Shown here: positions 26,101 to 33,526 of the stretch, piece by piece
Layout of the letters: the number at the start of each line of letters is the position of its first letter
How positions within the stretch are numbered: position 1 is the first letter of the stretch
From: Peptostreptococcaceae bacterium
Lineage (GTDB): Bacteria; Bacillota; Clostridia; Peptostreptococcales; Peptostreptococcaceae
Assembly: GCA_029983575.1 (NCBI GenBank)
Contig: JASBZE010000007.1
Location: 1-37,269, forward strand
DNA length: 37,269 nucleotides
Direction of reading: 5' to 3'
Made by a program: the position numbers and the translations under genes
Notes under the pieces: generated by a model
Databases searched by the model: none
What the model was told of the DNA's origin: nothing
Seen by the model: the letters and a program-made list of their open reading frames with translations, nothing else

Positions 26101-26464
26101 TATCACGATCGGCTTCATCTTGATTTAAATTAGATGATTTATCCCTTATTGACTTTCCATCTGATCCACTTTCCGAAACAATCTCTTCTGCATCTTTTTT
26201 TATACCTGGATCAACTTGAGATTTTATCTCTAGAATATTAGAGTTAGACTTTTGGCTATCGATACTTTTTTTTGTATGAACATCACTTATTCCATCTTTG
26301 TCGTCCATAACAATCTCATTAATATTTCTAACTTTTTCTAGATTAATTAAATCTGCTTTTACAAAGTTTCCAGCAGTGATAGACTGAATGAAAACAAGGG
26401 CAGCAATAATAATTGTCAGACACTTATAGTACCTTTTCTGCTTACGTCTATCATAGTTATTCAT
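23171..26464 (-). CDS. Large LPXTG adhesin, probable pilus tip protein
   Basis: Cell-wall-anchored adhesin of 1097 residues counted from the ATG at 26464, which has AAAGGAG upstream; the longer frame to a TTG at 26485 is not needed. The signal peptide spans about 1-37, followed by a charged low-complexity region to about 145. Two copies of an adhesive module follow (about 155-500 and 670-995), each with a DYF.F..DD.I..G start, FTDY and a YIVKV..D end, like MSCRAMM/Sdr-type ligand-binding domains. A CnaB domain (about 508-600, E-box YILREKSAPPGY) lies between them. A Gly/Pro/Arg/Lys stalk containing an RGD triplet at 1003-1005 leads to the sorting signal LPNTG at 1055-1059. It precedes the major pilin gene, so it is the likely tip subunit. 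Confidence 0.92.
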   Translation of the reverse strand: MNNYDRRKQKRYYKCLTIIIAALVFIQSITAGNFVKADLINLEKVRNINEIVMDDKDGISDVHTKKSIDSQKSNSNILEIKSQVDPGIKKDAEEIVSESGSDGKSIRDKSSNLNQDEADRDKSRKPRATDDVPDRPEELKLSPMAMTAAQNAKPRMVNVSVDSYVLEGNGDNPNVVRPNDNNGIRTSILFNIPDGHKKGDYFTFSFDDNINPGGTNIHFILGNIVHPKTNELIATPEYDPNTKTIKYTFTDYIERHENVIAGFRLANSGTNRERLTHSGHVTFINLVNGRPIEPKTLEIIYNDHVRGISKTPEGMKDLSMAHFIPRVDNINNYIEYFIYLYPKKDINGMTIPSPSEPTELYIHKFSPESGVIIDEDTEVETYRVPYDRKDEFMTPSFTNDIDSLPRATELRKEFTNVGHDGKGPFNGDIIKYDINPRYLRGHTGGYIIKVRAKFDPKKPAIIGQNFISKKKNWDGTAPMWLYGTSNYNERPGDALGIGDEKEIVPKGRLTIKKVGENNEPLEGAMFSLQRRDNRKEMERTLEPKGITKFVDLDPGDYILREKSAPPGYKKSREEFYVRVYEDENIRSISNEVGTWNDLEVKKPKPRNNNSDRIAEDKDDIKDEILRPEDNGELDDLLPGETREDSTKKPGPPRPENNSFEHLPSNERIAKVRGYELISTGNQNQIVRPNSSEKIMMKLSLDIDDKVKQGDYFIINLDDKIKPEWLKPSFKAPDIVNGDGSVVARAKFDKASNRIKYVFTDYVNDKVKINIKLNLAMGVNRNIANTNYRYLFQNAIDNERLESKRLEVQYLKPTSFFNDSYINANSAVTKIDEINKKVEYTILLNPKGLYPSRRDRGFAPLYIYRGNDRGVNINRRTDVKVYTVTNDQIREYMGNEIPERNLNSLRQFRPESRYSNTGFEGNEQFVGDYWLVNFMPQNFTRGQGYIVKVSADYSGSPNDINIGFTWKFLDNFASQTQGIGDDPSSASYTGVVAPKRTPNNKPGRGDKKPGRNKPGRNPDDRNSEEKNPNGKDDSRNEEPMEHIITVVNKRDIPIVLPNTGGTGSTQFLAPGLSIAATSIVFLKRKKHIIKKIISLVTD

Positions 26465-26474
26465 CGTATTCTCC

Positions 26475-26512
26475 TTTCGCAGCAATGTTTTGTCGCAAAA
26501 TAGCCTGCGAAA
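26475..26512 (-). promoter_or_regulatory. Hairpin abutting the Shine-Dalgarno of the adhesin gene
   Basis: TTTCGCAG (26475-26482) and CTGCGAAA (26505-26512) form a perfect 8-bp outer stem, with an inner TTTTG/CAAAA hairpin (26488-26500). The stem overlaps the first three bases of the AAAGGAG ribosome binding site (26471-26477). It could limit ribosome access or protect the message. Confidence 0.6.
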
Positions 26513-26585
26513 TATAATATTATAAAATAATGCAAATTCTTATAATATTAGACATAAACTATTTTGTGTCTTTTTTTCTTTTAAT

Positions 26586-26615
26586 ATTATAACAGCACTA
26601 TTTTATTCGTGTCAA
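26586..26615 (-). promoter_or_regulatory. Strong promoter of the adhesin gene
   Basis: Perfect TTGACA (26610-26615) and perfect TATAAT (26586-26591) with an extended TG, 18 bases apart, on the minus strand. The leader would be about 115 bases and includes the hairpin at 26475-26512. Confidence 0.8.
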
Positions 26616-27016
26616 TAACTATTTTTCTAATATTTTACATTTATTTTAATATTATTTTATCCAGATTTTATAATTATAATCAAACTGTTTATGTAAATGT
26701 ATTCTAAAACTAAAATAATAATATTATACTATGAAGAGTAATTCAGTCCTACTTTTTCTACAATTATTTTCCTATTTTTATTCACGATTGACTTTAAGCG
26801 TGAAAACAGTATTAATTAATGTTAAACTAAGGTTAACAGTTTTATATCAGATGATAAACATTTGTTTTATTTCTTATCTTTTTTTGAATATATTTTCCCA
26901 TTATTTTTTTAATAGTTCTTTTATTAATTTTTTTATCAGATAATTTTTTTAGGATTTTTTTCAATTATAATTATTTATTATAGATTGCATGTATAAAAAA
27001 TAAACAATACAGAAAT
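26616..27016. other. AT-rich gap between tsaD terminator and adhesin promoter
   Basis: About 400 very AT-rich bases. A 70-codon frame on the plus strand (26731-26943) has no ribosome binding site and a composition expected by chance. A short inverted repeat GTTAA/TTAAC lies near 26819-26837. Nothing else was recognised. Confidence 0.5.
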
Positions 27017-27052
27017 AAAAAAAGACAAAACTCAAATTAATGAGTCCTGTCT
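27017..27052 (-). terminator. Intrinsic terminator after tsaD
   Basis: AGACA (27023-27027) with TGTCT (27048-27052), and CTCA with TGAG inside it, form an interrupted stem. On the minus strand a run of seven T follows. It closes the operon that runs from lepA or the nitroreductase-like gene down to tsaD. Confidence 0.85.
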
Positions 27053-27086
27053 ATTGTAATCAATTTTAGATATTCACATTAATTAA

Positions 27087-28262
27087 CTAATCGCCGATCT
27101 TTAGGTTTGGAACGGCATTTAATTCCATTCCATCGATCCTTTTATTTATAAATCTGTAATATCCTGCTGTCCCAATCATAGCCGCATTATCTGTACACAA
27201 TATAGGACTAGGATATATCAAACCTAAATTATTCTCGTCGGCCATCTTTTTCATCTTCTCTCTTAACTGAGAGTTACACGCTACGCCACCAGCTAAGGCA
27301 ATTTTATCATACCCAAGCTCCATTGCCGCCTTTATAGTTTTTTCACATAGTACGTCTGTTACTGCCTCTTGAAATGAAGCCGCCACATCCGCTTTATTTA
27401 TCTCATTACCTTTCATCTTCTCTGAATTAAGGTAATTTAATACAGAAGACTTTATACCGCTGAAACTAAAATTATATCCATCATTCATATTGGCGCGAGG
27501 AAACTCAACTGCATGTGGGTTTCCCTCCTTTGCCAGCTTATCTATCAGCGGACCACCCGGATACCCAAGCTCCATTGCCCTCGCAACCTTATCAAAGGCT
27601 TCACCACTAGCATCGTCTTTAGTTTTTCCAATTATATTGTACTTATTATAATCCAGCACCTCTACTATATGTGTGTGCCCTCCTGAAACGACAAGCGTTA
27701 CGAAAGGAGGTTTTAAATTCCTATCTTGGATGTAGTTGGCGCATATATGACCCTCAATGTGATTTACCCCTGTTAGAGGTTTGTTTGTTGCCATGGAAAG
27801 TCCCTTTGCATATGATAGACCTACTAGGAGTGCTCCCACTAGGCCCGGTCCATAAGTGACGACTATATGATCTACATCATCCATAGTAACGCCAGCCTTT
27901 TCTAAGGCATCCTCTACTACTATAGAAATATTTTCAACGTGTTTACGAGATGCGACCTCAGGAACTACACCTCCAAATTTTTTGTGGATATCGATTTGAG
28001 TAGATATTATATTGGAAAGAACTTCCCTTCCATTTTTTAGAATGGCACATGAAGTCTCATCACAACTACTCTCTATGGCAAGTGTAATTATACTTTCATC
28101 ATTAACGATATTATTGCCCTTAGTTTTTGTGGAGATATCTTCTTTAGCACTACTGAAAGCATCTGCCTTATCACTACCAAGAACATCTCCCTTAGCACTT
28201 TTTAAACCTGCTTCCTTTTTTTCGAAAAAATCCACACTACTCTTTGAAACTGATTTTTCCAT
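27087..28262 (-). CDS. tsaD: tRNA threonylcarbamoyladenosine synthase subunit TsaD, with N-terminal extension
   Basis: Transfers threonylcarbamoyl to A37 of tRNA with TsaB and TsaE. Core motifs are LAIESSCDET at 61-70, metal-binding NHIEGH with His168 and His172, SGGHTHI at 193-199, and TDNAAMIG near the end. The core begins at about residue 57. The first 56 residues (low-complexity Ser, Lys, Asp, Ala) are an unusual extension. The ATG has GGAGG twelve bases upstream, inside the end of rimI, and no internal ATG, GTG or TTG fits the normal start, so the extension is probably translated. It overlaps rimI by 26 bases. It is the last gene before a terminator. Confidence 0.95.
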   Translation of the reverse strand: MEKSVSKSSVDFFEKKEAGLKSAKGDVLGSDKADAFSSAKEDISTKTKGNNIVNDESIITLAIESSCDETSCAILKNGREVLSNIISTQIDIHKKFGGVVPEVASRKHVENISIVVEDALEKAGVTMDDVDHIVVTYGPGLVGALLVGLSYAKGLSMATNKPLTGVNHIEGHICANYIQDRNLKPPFVTLVVSGGHTHIVEVLDYNKYNIIGKTKDDASGEAFDKVARAMELGYPGGPLIDKLAKEGNPHAVEFPRANMNDGYNFSFSGIKSSVLNYLNSEKMKGNEINKADVAASFQEAVTDVLCEKTIKAAMELGYDKIALAGGVACNSQLREKMKKMADENNLGLIYPSPILCTDNAAMIGTAGYYRFINKRIDGMELNAVPNLKIGD

Positions 28263-28713
28263 TATCTACACTCACCTCCTTCAAATCACACCACATAATC
28301 CATGCATCCTCTTTATTATCAGAATAGTATTCCTTCCTTATTCCCTGTAATTTAAACCCATACTTTTTATATAGTCCTTGGGCTACATCATTTGATTGTC
28401 TGACTTCTAAGGTCATCATACTCATAAAATTTTCCTTACACCAAACTATCGCATTTTCAACAAGTCTATTTCCTATACCCCTGCCCCTGTAATCTGAAAT
28501 TACTGCAACATTTGTAATATGGCCTTCATCGAGAATAGTCCAAAAACCCATGTAACCGACGATTTTTTCATCTATTTCAGCAACAAAATAATGGGCGAGT
28601 CTGTTTTTTAATTCTTCATAAAAAGACTTTTTTGACCAAAAATCATTAAAACAACTTTTCTCTACTTCAAAGACATCATCTACATCAGCCTTTGTCATCT
28701 CTCTAATTACCAA
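28237..28713 (-). CDS. rimI: Ribosomal protein N-acetyltransferase RimI-like
   Basis: GNAT-family acetyltransferase, usually for the N-terminus of ribosomal protein S18. The acetyl-CoA loop is NVAVISDYRGRGIGNRL near 68-84, with LEVRQSNDVAQGLYKKYGF typical of RimI. The start is TTG at 28713, with GAGGGTG six bases upstream and a family-like MVIREMTKADVDDVFEVE beginning. The later ATG at 28698 is worse placed. It overlaps tsaB by 11 bases and tsaD by 26, the usual TsaB-RimI-TsaD order. The C-terminal tail extends into the tsaD ribosome binding region. Confidence 0.92.
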   Translation of the reverse strand: MVIREMTKADVDDVFEVEKSCFNDFWSKKSFYEELKNRLAHYFVAEIDEKIVGYMGFWTILDEGHITNVAVISDYRGRGIGNRLVENAIVWCKENFMSMMTLEVRQSNDVAQGLYKKYGFKLQGIRKEYYSDNKEDAWIMWCDLKEVSVDNGKISFKE

Positions 28714-29500
28714 CGTCTACACCCTCTTTTTCTTCTTTTAGATCATTCTTTTTTGAATCAACAGGATGTCCGTGCTTCTTCTCATACTCCATTTCGGCTT
28801 GGGATTTTCTTATGTACTTTGGTCTAATATCAAAAAAGCTCTTATCTTTTCCTATATTATGCTTGTAAATACCTATTGATGCCAAGACTGCTGCACGATT
28901 AAAATTAGAAGCGATGGAAGAAAATTTTAGTTTCCCATCATCGATTAATCTATTCAAGTTTTGTTCTTTATTCTCTTCAATATAGCCTCTTAATTTTTTT
29001 GAACCCTCTCCGACAACTATTACCTGACCATCAAGCTCACAAATCACATCAACTAATTTTTCTACCTCAATCACATCATCTTTATACAATTTATTTGAGA
29101 TTTCATCAAACGAATTATTTTCAAATACGTTATAATATACCTTATTTCTCTGAGCGTCTACTAATGGAATTACATATCCATTTTTATCCATGTGATTTCC
29201 AGCCAGAAGCTCCAATGAGCTAACTTCTACAACTGGTGCGTTTAACACATGAGCTATAGACTTGGCGAGTGACACACCAATCCTAATCCCTGTAAATGAT
29301 CCTGGCCCATTACAAACTACAACCAAGCTGGTTTCTTTCATATCCTCGCCCGAAATCTTATACATCGACTCAATCTGAGACGCAATTTTTTGTGAGTGAG
29401 TTAATTTATTATTTATAGAAAACTCTGCAATTATACTCTCATCGTCACAAATAGCACAAGTCGCGCAATTTGTAGAAGTATCAATCGCCAGTACCTTCAT
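28703..29500 (-). CDS. tsaB: tRNA threonylcarbamoyladenosine synthesis protein TsaB
   Basis: Inactive TsaD homologue that acts as the dimer partner of TsaD. It begins MKVLAIDTSTNCATCAI, has NGPGSFTGIRIGVSLAKS near 64-81 and VDAQRNKVYY. The ATG at 29500 has AAGGTGA upstream, so the open frame to 29530 is not used, giving 265 residues. The last 25 residues are a Lys/Glu/Asp-rich tail. It follows tsaE by about 40 bases and overlaps rimI, as expected for this conserved block. Confidence 0.95.
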   Translation of the reverse strand: MKVLAIDTSTNCATCAICDDESIIAEFSINNKLTHSQKIASQIESMYKISGEDMKETSLVVVCNGPGSFTGIRIGVSLAKSIAHVLNAPVVEVSSLELLAGNHMDKNGYVIPLVDAQRNKVYYNVFENNSFDEISNKLYKDDVIEVEKLVDVICELDGQVIVVGEGSKKLRGYIEENKEQNLNRLIDDGKLKFSSIASNFNRAAVLASIGIYKHNIGKDKSFFDIRPKYIRKSQAEMEYEKKHGHPVDSKKNDLKEEKEGVDVGN

Positions 29501-29539
29501 TCTTTCACCTTCCATCCATCTAACCGTCATTAGAAAATT

Positions 29540-30010
29540 TTAAGCAATTTTAAATTTTCCTTCAATCGCTTTTAATATCTCATCGTATTTAGATCCCTTA
29601 GAGCTAATATTTGCGGTTCTTCCATCAATTTCATATTCTAAACATATCTCAAGCCTCTCTTCAGGCAGAATATCCTCAATTATATTAGCCCACTCGATAA
29701 TATTTACCCTACCAGACTCAATATACTCATCAAAACCGATATCAAACATCTCATCGCTGTCTCCTATCCTGTAGACGTCAAAGTGATTTAGGCCGACGCC
29801 CTCCTCATATTCATTCACGATCGTAAATGTAGGACTCGTGATGTCTTCTTCGATTCCTATGGATTTTGCTATTGACTGAGTTAAGGTAGTCTTGCCAGCG
29901 CCGAGATCACCAATTAAAGTTATGACCTCTCCGCCCTTTAGAAGCCCTCCTATAAACTCTCCTAAACGCCTGGTTTCAGATTCATTTTTCAATCTAATAT
30001 TTATCTTCAT
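29540..30010 (-). CDS. tsaE: tRNA threonylcarbamoyladenosine synthesis ATPase TsaE
   Basis: ATPase needed to reset the TsaD-TsaB complex. The Walker A loop GDLGAGKTTL is at 34-43. SPTFTIVNEYE and the DVYRI segment, followed by IIEWAN, are the usual TsaE blocks. The ATG at 30010 has AGGAGAG four bases upstream; the frame's earlier start at 30025 is less likely. At 156 residues it is of normal length. It is the first of the four t6A-block genes, after hemW. Confidence 0.95.
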   Translation of the reverse strand: MKINIRLKNESETRRLGEFIGGLLKGGEVITLIGDLGAGKTTLTQSIAKSIGIEEDITSPTFTIVNEYEEGVGLNHFDVYRIGDSDEMFDIGFDEYIESGRVNIIEWANIIEDILPEERLEICLEYEIDGRTANISSKGSKYDEILKAIEGKFKIA

Positions 30011-30058
30011 AAACTCTCCTAACATAAATTTCCAATAAGATTAATTAATAAAACTACA

Positions 30059-31255
30059 TTAGCTGCTTCCCTTGTCAAAATCTACCATAAGTTCCACATA
30101 AATGGAGTTAGAAATTTCCCTACCTCTCTGAGTCAACCTAATATTATCTCCATCTATTTCAATATATCCATTTGAGCTCAAGTTTTCAAGCTCATTTTTC
30201 CTATCTAATAATATATCAAATTCCGTAACATCTTTCAATTCTTTGGCATCTAGTCCCATATTTGTTCTTAGAGACAAAATTATCTTTTCGTTGATAATAT
30301 CCTCTTTGCTGAGATTTTCTCTGTAATCGATGGGTAATTTTCCCTCGTCTATCATGCTAAAATACTTATCAAGACTTTGAGCATTTGAGTATCTTACTTC
30401 GTTAATAAGTCCTGATGATCCAAGCCCAATAGCCATGTAATCCCCACCTCTCCAATACATGAGATTGTGGCGACACATTTTTCCTTTTTTTGCATAATTT
30501 GAAATCTCATACTGCCTATAGCCGTTTTTATACAATTTATCGACTACATTTCTATACATTTTTACGTATATCTCTTCATCGATTTCTTTTAAATCTCCTT
30601 TTTCATACATCATTCCAAATGGTGTTTTGTCCTCTATTATTAGAGAATATGCGGAAATGTGTTCAGGGTTTAAACCGATAACCTTATCTAAGCTGTAGTT
30701 TAAACTATCTAAGGTCTGCCCTGGGATGGCAAACATAAGATCTATATTTATATTATCAAATCCGGCCTTTCTCGCCAAAAAGTAATTTTTTTCAAAGTCA
30801 TCATAATTGTGGATCCTCCCGAGTGAAGAGAGTTCATCGTCGACACAGGATTGAAGTCCAATGCTAAGCCTGTTTATACCCGCCTTTTTATATGCTAATA
30901 GCTTTTCGTAGGTCAAAGTACCTGGGTTTGACTCCATAGTAATCTCAATATCATCGGCGAAGTATTCTCCAAAAGCTTCTTTTAACACATTCATTAACTC
31001 TGTAATATAAGCTTCATCAATAATAGATGGAGTTCCCCCACCAATAAATATAGATTCAATTTTTTCGTCATCTAATACCTTTTTCTGATTCCTAAACCCT
31101 TCAAAATTAAAGAGCATCTGCTTATTTAACTCTATCTCTTTAAGCAGATGCTCCATATATTTCTTTTTAGTATAATCATCTGAGGGGAAGGAATTAAAAT
31201 CACAGTAAAAACATTTTTGCTCACAAAAAGGTATGTGAATATATATCCCCTTCAT
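30059..31255 (-). CDS. hemW: HemW-like heme chaperone (radical SAM)
   Basis: Radical SAM protein of the HemW family, which binds haem and is often misnamed coproporphyrinogen oxidase. The cluster motif is Cys11, Cys15, Cys18 (IPFCEQKCFYCDFNS), followed by FIGGGTPS near 70-77, SIGLQS and NIDLMFAIPGQT. A HemW-type C-terminal helical domain (MCRHNLMYWRGGDYMAIGLG, then a winged-helix tail) follows. 398 residues fits. True HemN has different Cys spacing. The gene starts two bases after the previous stop (TAG-TT-ATG) with no clear ribosome binding site, so it is probably translationally coupled. Confidence 0.92.
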   Translation of the reverse strand: MKGIYIHIPFCEQKCFYCDFNSFPSDDYTKKKYMEHLLKEIELNKQMLFNFEGFRNQKKVLDDEKIESIFIGGGTPSIIDEAYITELMNVLKEAFGEYFADDIEITMESNPGTLTYEKLLAYKKAGINRLSIGLQSCVDDELSSLGRIHNYDDFEKNYFLARKAGFDNINIDLMFAIPGQTLDSLNYSLDKVIGLNPEHISAYSLIIEDKTPFGMMYEKGDLKEIDEEIYVKMYRNVVDKLYKNGYRQYEISNYAKKGKMCRHNLMYWRGGDYMAIGLGSSGLINEVRYSNAQSLDKYFSMIDEGKLPIDYRENLSKEDIINEKIILSLRTNMGLDAKELKDVTEFDILLDRKNELENLSSNGYIEIDGDNIRLTQRGREISNSIYVELMVDFDKGSS

Positions 31256-31257
31256 AA

Positions 31258-32127
31258 CTATATACTGCAGTAACCTACTATAGTGTAATCGCTAGGTACA
31301 CCGTAGTCTTCCTTATTTAATCCGTCAAAGCTCCACTTAGAGTCAAACATAGTGATATCTAGCACGATACCGAAGTATAACATTGCTATACCTGCATCAA
31401 TCCTGTTTTCATAACTTCCAGAGTAGTCTTCGTTATTAATACATAGAATAACTCTACCACCGTCAATTATAAATTTCCATGGTTGTTTGTTTAAAGCAGA
31501 TGGAGCCATTCTCGCAAAAGAAAACGCATCAAAAAGTGCTCTCTCCTCAAGAACGTCAATTCCTGCTGGAATACCCCACTTATCTAAGTAAACAATCTCC
31601 TCTAAGTCTACCCTTTCACTTTTTTCTGGTACTATATCTATTTTAGATCTTGAAATACTATCTCCAATCTTTGTTGCTCCTTGAACAGTCTTATCGTGTC
31701 CTGCTTCTTCATATCCAAGTGCTATGATTCCTAGAAGCTTCTTCTTTGTTTGAAGACCTAGCTTTGCCTTAACCTCGTCACTGCTCTTAAAAGTAACCCA
31801 ACATGAGTCTACGCCAAGGTCTCTTGCCTTAAGCACTGCCCTCTCACCAACGTAACCAGCATTTTCAATATCGTGGTCTCCCTCTTCAGAGAAAAGGAAA
31901 AGATAAAGTGGGGCTTTTATCATAAACCCTTTATATCCTGCCACTCCTTGTAATCTTTCGTATACCAGTGAGTTTTCATAGAAAACTAGGTCTAGATCCA
32001 AAGCTGGAACTAATTTTTTACTTCCTGAAATATAAGATTCAATCTGTTCTTGAATCGATTTCTCCACTGGTGTTTCCTTGAAATCCCTTACAGATCTTCC
32101 ATTGATAATAAGATTTTTATAATCCAT
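31258..32127 (-). CDS. Nitroreductase-like flavoprotein (TM1586-type)
   Basis: FMN-binding nitroreductase-fold protein with two half-domains. It has RSVRDF near the N-terminus (FMN phosphate contact) and APLYLFLFSE, GERAVLKARDLGVDSCW, then a second half with FARMAPSALNKQPWKF. This is the TM1586-like arrangement in which one chain mimics the usual homodimer. The ATG at 32127 has GGGAGG eight bases upstream; the earlier in-frame starts lack spacing. The physiological substrate is unknown. It lies between cca and hemW, behind its own promoter with an inverted repeat, and is probably co-transcribed with hemW and the t6A genes. Confidence 0.85.
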   Translation of the reverse strand: MDYKNLIINGRSVRDFKETPVEKSIQEQIESYISGSKKLVPALDLDLVFYENSLVYERLQGVAGYKGFMIKAPLYLFLFSEEGDHDIENAGYVGERAVLKARDLGVDSCWVTFKSSDEVKAKLGLQTKKKLLGIIALGYEEAGHDKTVQGATKIGDSISRSKIDIVPEKSERVDLEEIVYLDKWGIPAGIDVLEERALFDAFSFARMAPSALNKQPWKFIIDGGRVILCINNEDYSGSYENRIDAGIAMLYFGIVLDITMFDSKWSFDGLNKEDYGVPSDYTIVGYCSI

Positions 32128-32188
32128 TAGCATTTCCTCCCATATTATTTTAATAGTTATGATGCCTGAAAATATTCGTATACAATTA

Positions 32189-32220
32189 ATTATAGCACGT
32201 ATCACATAGAAAATGCTATA
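32189..32220 (-). promoter_or_regulatory. Promoter with inverted repeat before the nitroreductase-like gene
   Basis: TATAAT (32189-32194) with an extended TG lies about 60 bases before the start codon. Arms TATAGCA (32191-32197) and TGCTATA (32214-32220) form a perfect 7-bp inverted repeat covering the -10 and spacer. The -35 is weak. The repeat may be an operator. Confidence 0.5.
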
Positions 32221-32231
32221 AAATTGATATT

Positions 32232-33494
32232 TTAATTGTTAGAATTTATTTTATTAAAAAGTTGTTCCTTAGTATTAGCCTCAGGAGTATTAATAACATC
32301 TTCCAAAAGTTCATCCAGAATATTTCCAATTTCTTTTCCCTTAAACCCAAGGTTTTTCAGATCACTGCCATTTATTGCCAAGTCCTTTAATCTATAAGGT
32401 TCGGAGTTTTTAACAAGGTCAATAAAAACCGAAATATGTTCCCTGTAAACGCACAAAAAAAACAAAACTGATTCCATGCTAAATGATTTTAGCATCCTCT
32501 TTAGAAAAATCCTAGACTCCCTATCGCCAATCTCCTTATTTTTCTGTGCAAGTTTTTCGTACTTGGATTTAATCTTAAAATATTCTATAGAACTCCTTAT
32601 TTTTTTATTGTCGTACTTAAAAAACTTTAGAAACTGTTGAACTTCATCAACGCTGTCACAAATATACTCAGCCAAAATAGCGATACTCATATCTAGTTTT
32701 GATAAATTTCTATTACTAAGAACACCATTAGCGCCAGATAATTCGACATCAACACTAGACGATTCGACAACCAATTTCAAAACGACATCATCAACCCTAT
32801 TTAACCTTGGGTAAATGACGTCAAATCCACCTAGTTTTTTTAAAATCATAAGTCCATAAGGATTTTTGACGATCATCTTGTCTATTTCATCCCTTATCCT
32901 CTCAATTGAAATATTGTCTAGAAGATACATGTGTTTTTCGATAGCACTGAGGGTTTTTTCCTCTATATCAAAACCTAACACAGAAGCAAACCTAACTCCC
33001 CTAACAATTCTAAGGGCGTCCTCATTAAATCTCATATCTGGATTCCCTACACATCTGATGGCTTTTCTCTTAATATCTTCTACTCCTCCAAATGGATCTG
33101 TAATATTTCCATTTACATCAACACTTATAGAGTTCACTGTAAAATCCCTCCTGGCCAAATCCTCTTCTATCCTGTCAGAAAAAATAACTTCCTTTGGCCT
33201 TCTGTTGTCGACATAATCTCCATCGATCCTATAAGTAGTCACCTCATAGTGATTTTTTCCTATAATAACAGTAACCGTACCGTGCTCAATTCCAGTCGGA
33301 ACTGTTTTTTCAAATATATTCTCTACATCATTTGGTTTTGCATTTGTAGTGATATCCCAATCACTTGGCACCTCACCTAAAAGGAGGTCCCTAATACAAC
33401 CTCCAACAAGATGAGCCTTATACCCGTTGCTTTCGAGCTTTCTTAAAAGCTCTAAAACCTCCACAGGTATATTGTCTACACTTATATGGTTCAT
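32232..33494 (-). CDS. cca: CCA tRNA nucleotidyltransferase
   Basis: Adds or repairs the CCA end of tRNAs. The head domain has HLVGGCIRDLLLG at 28-40 and the carboxylates Asp45 and Asp47 (SDWDITT), followed by RRDFTVN near 114-120 and NEDALRIVRGVRFA near 155-168. The remaining helical body is typical of class II enzymes. 420 residues is normal. The ATG has AGGAGG four bases upstream, 32 bases after lepA. Poly(A) polymerase is a close relative, but the genome would need a separate CCA enzyme for that reading. Confidence 0.92.
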   Translation of the reverse strand: MNHISVDNIPVEVLELLRKLESNGYKAHLVGGCIRDLLLGEVPSDWDITTNAKPNDVENIFEKTVPTGIEHGTVTVIIGKNHYEVTTYRIDGDYVDNRRPKEVIFSDRIEEDLARRDFTVNSISVDVNGNITDPFGGVEDIKRKAIRCVGNPDMRFNEDALRIVRGVRFASVLGFDIEEKTLSAIEKHMYLLDNISIERIRDEIDKMIVKNPYGLMILKKLGGFDVIYPRLNRVDDVVLKLVVESSSVDVELSGANGVLSNRNLSKLDMSIAILAEYICDSVDEVQQFLKFFKYDNKKIRSSIEYFKIKSKYEKLAQKNKEIGDRESRIFLKRMLKSFSMESVLFFLCVYREHISVFIDLVKNSEPYRLKDLAINGSDLKNLGFKGKEIGNILDELLEDVINTPEANTKEQLFNKINSNN

Positions 33495-33526
33495 AAGGAC
33501 CTCCTAAACTTTTTACTTTTAATTAA

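Noticed and set aside
26731..26943. 70-codon plus-strand frame in the AT-rich gap before the adhesin promoter
   Set aside because: No ribosome binding site, composed almost only of AT-rich codons, no homology in character to known small proteins.
30059..31255. HemW-like gene as oxygen-independent coproporphyrinogen oxidase HemN
   Set aside because: Cys spacing and the shorter length match HemW; no other haem synthesis genes are present.
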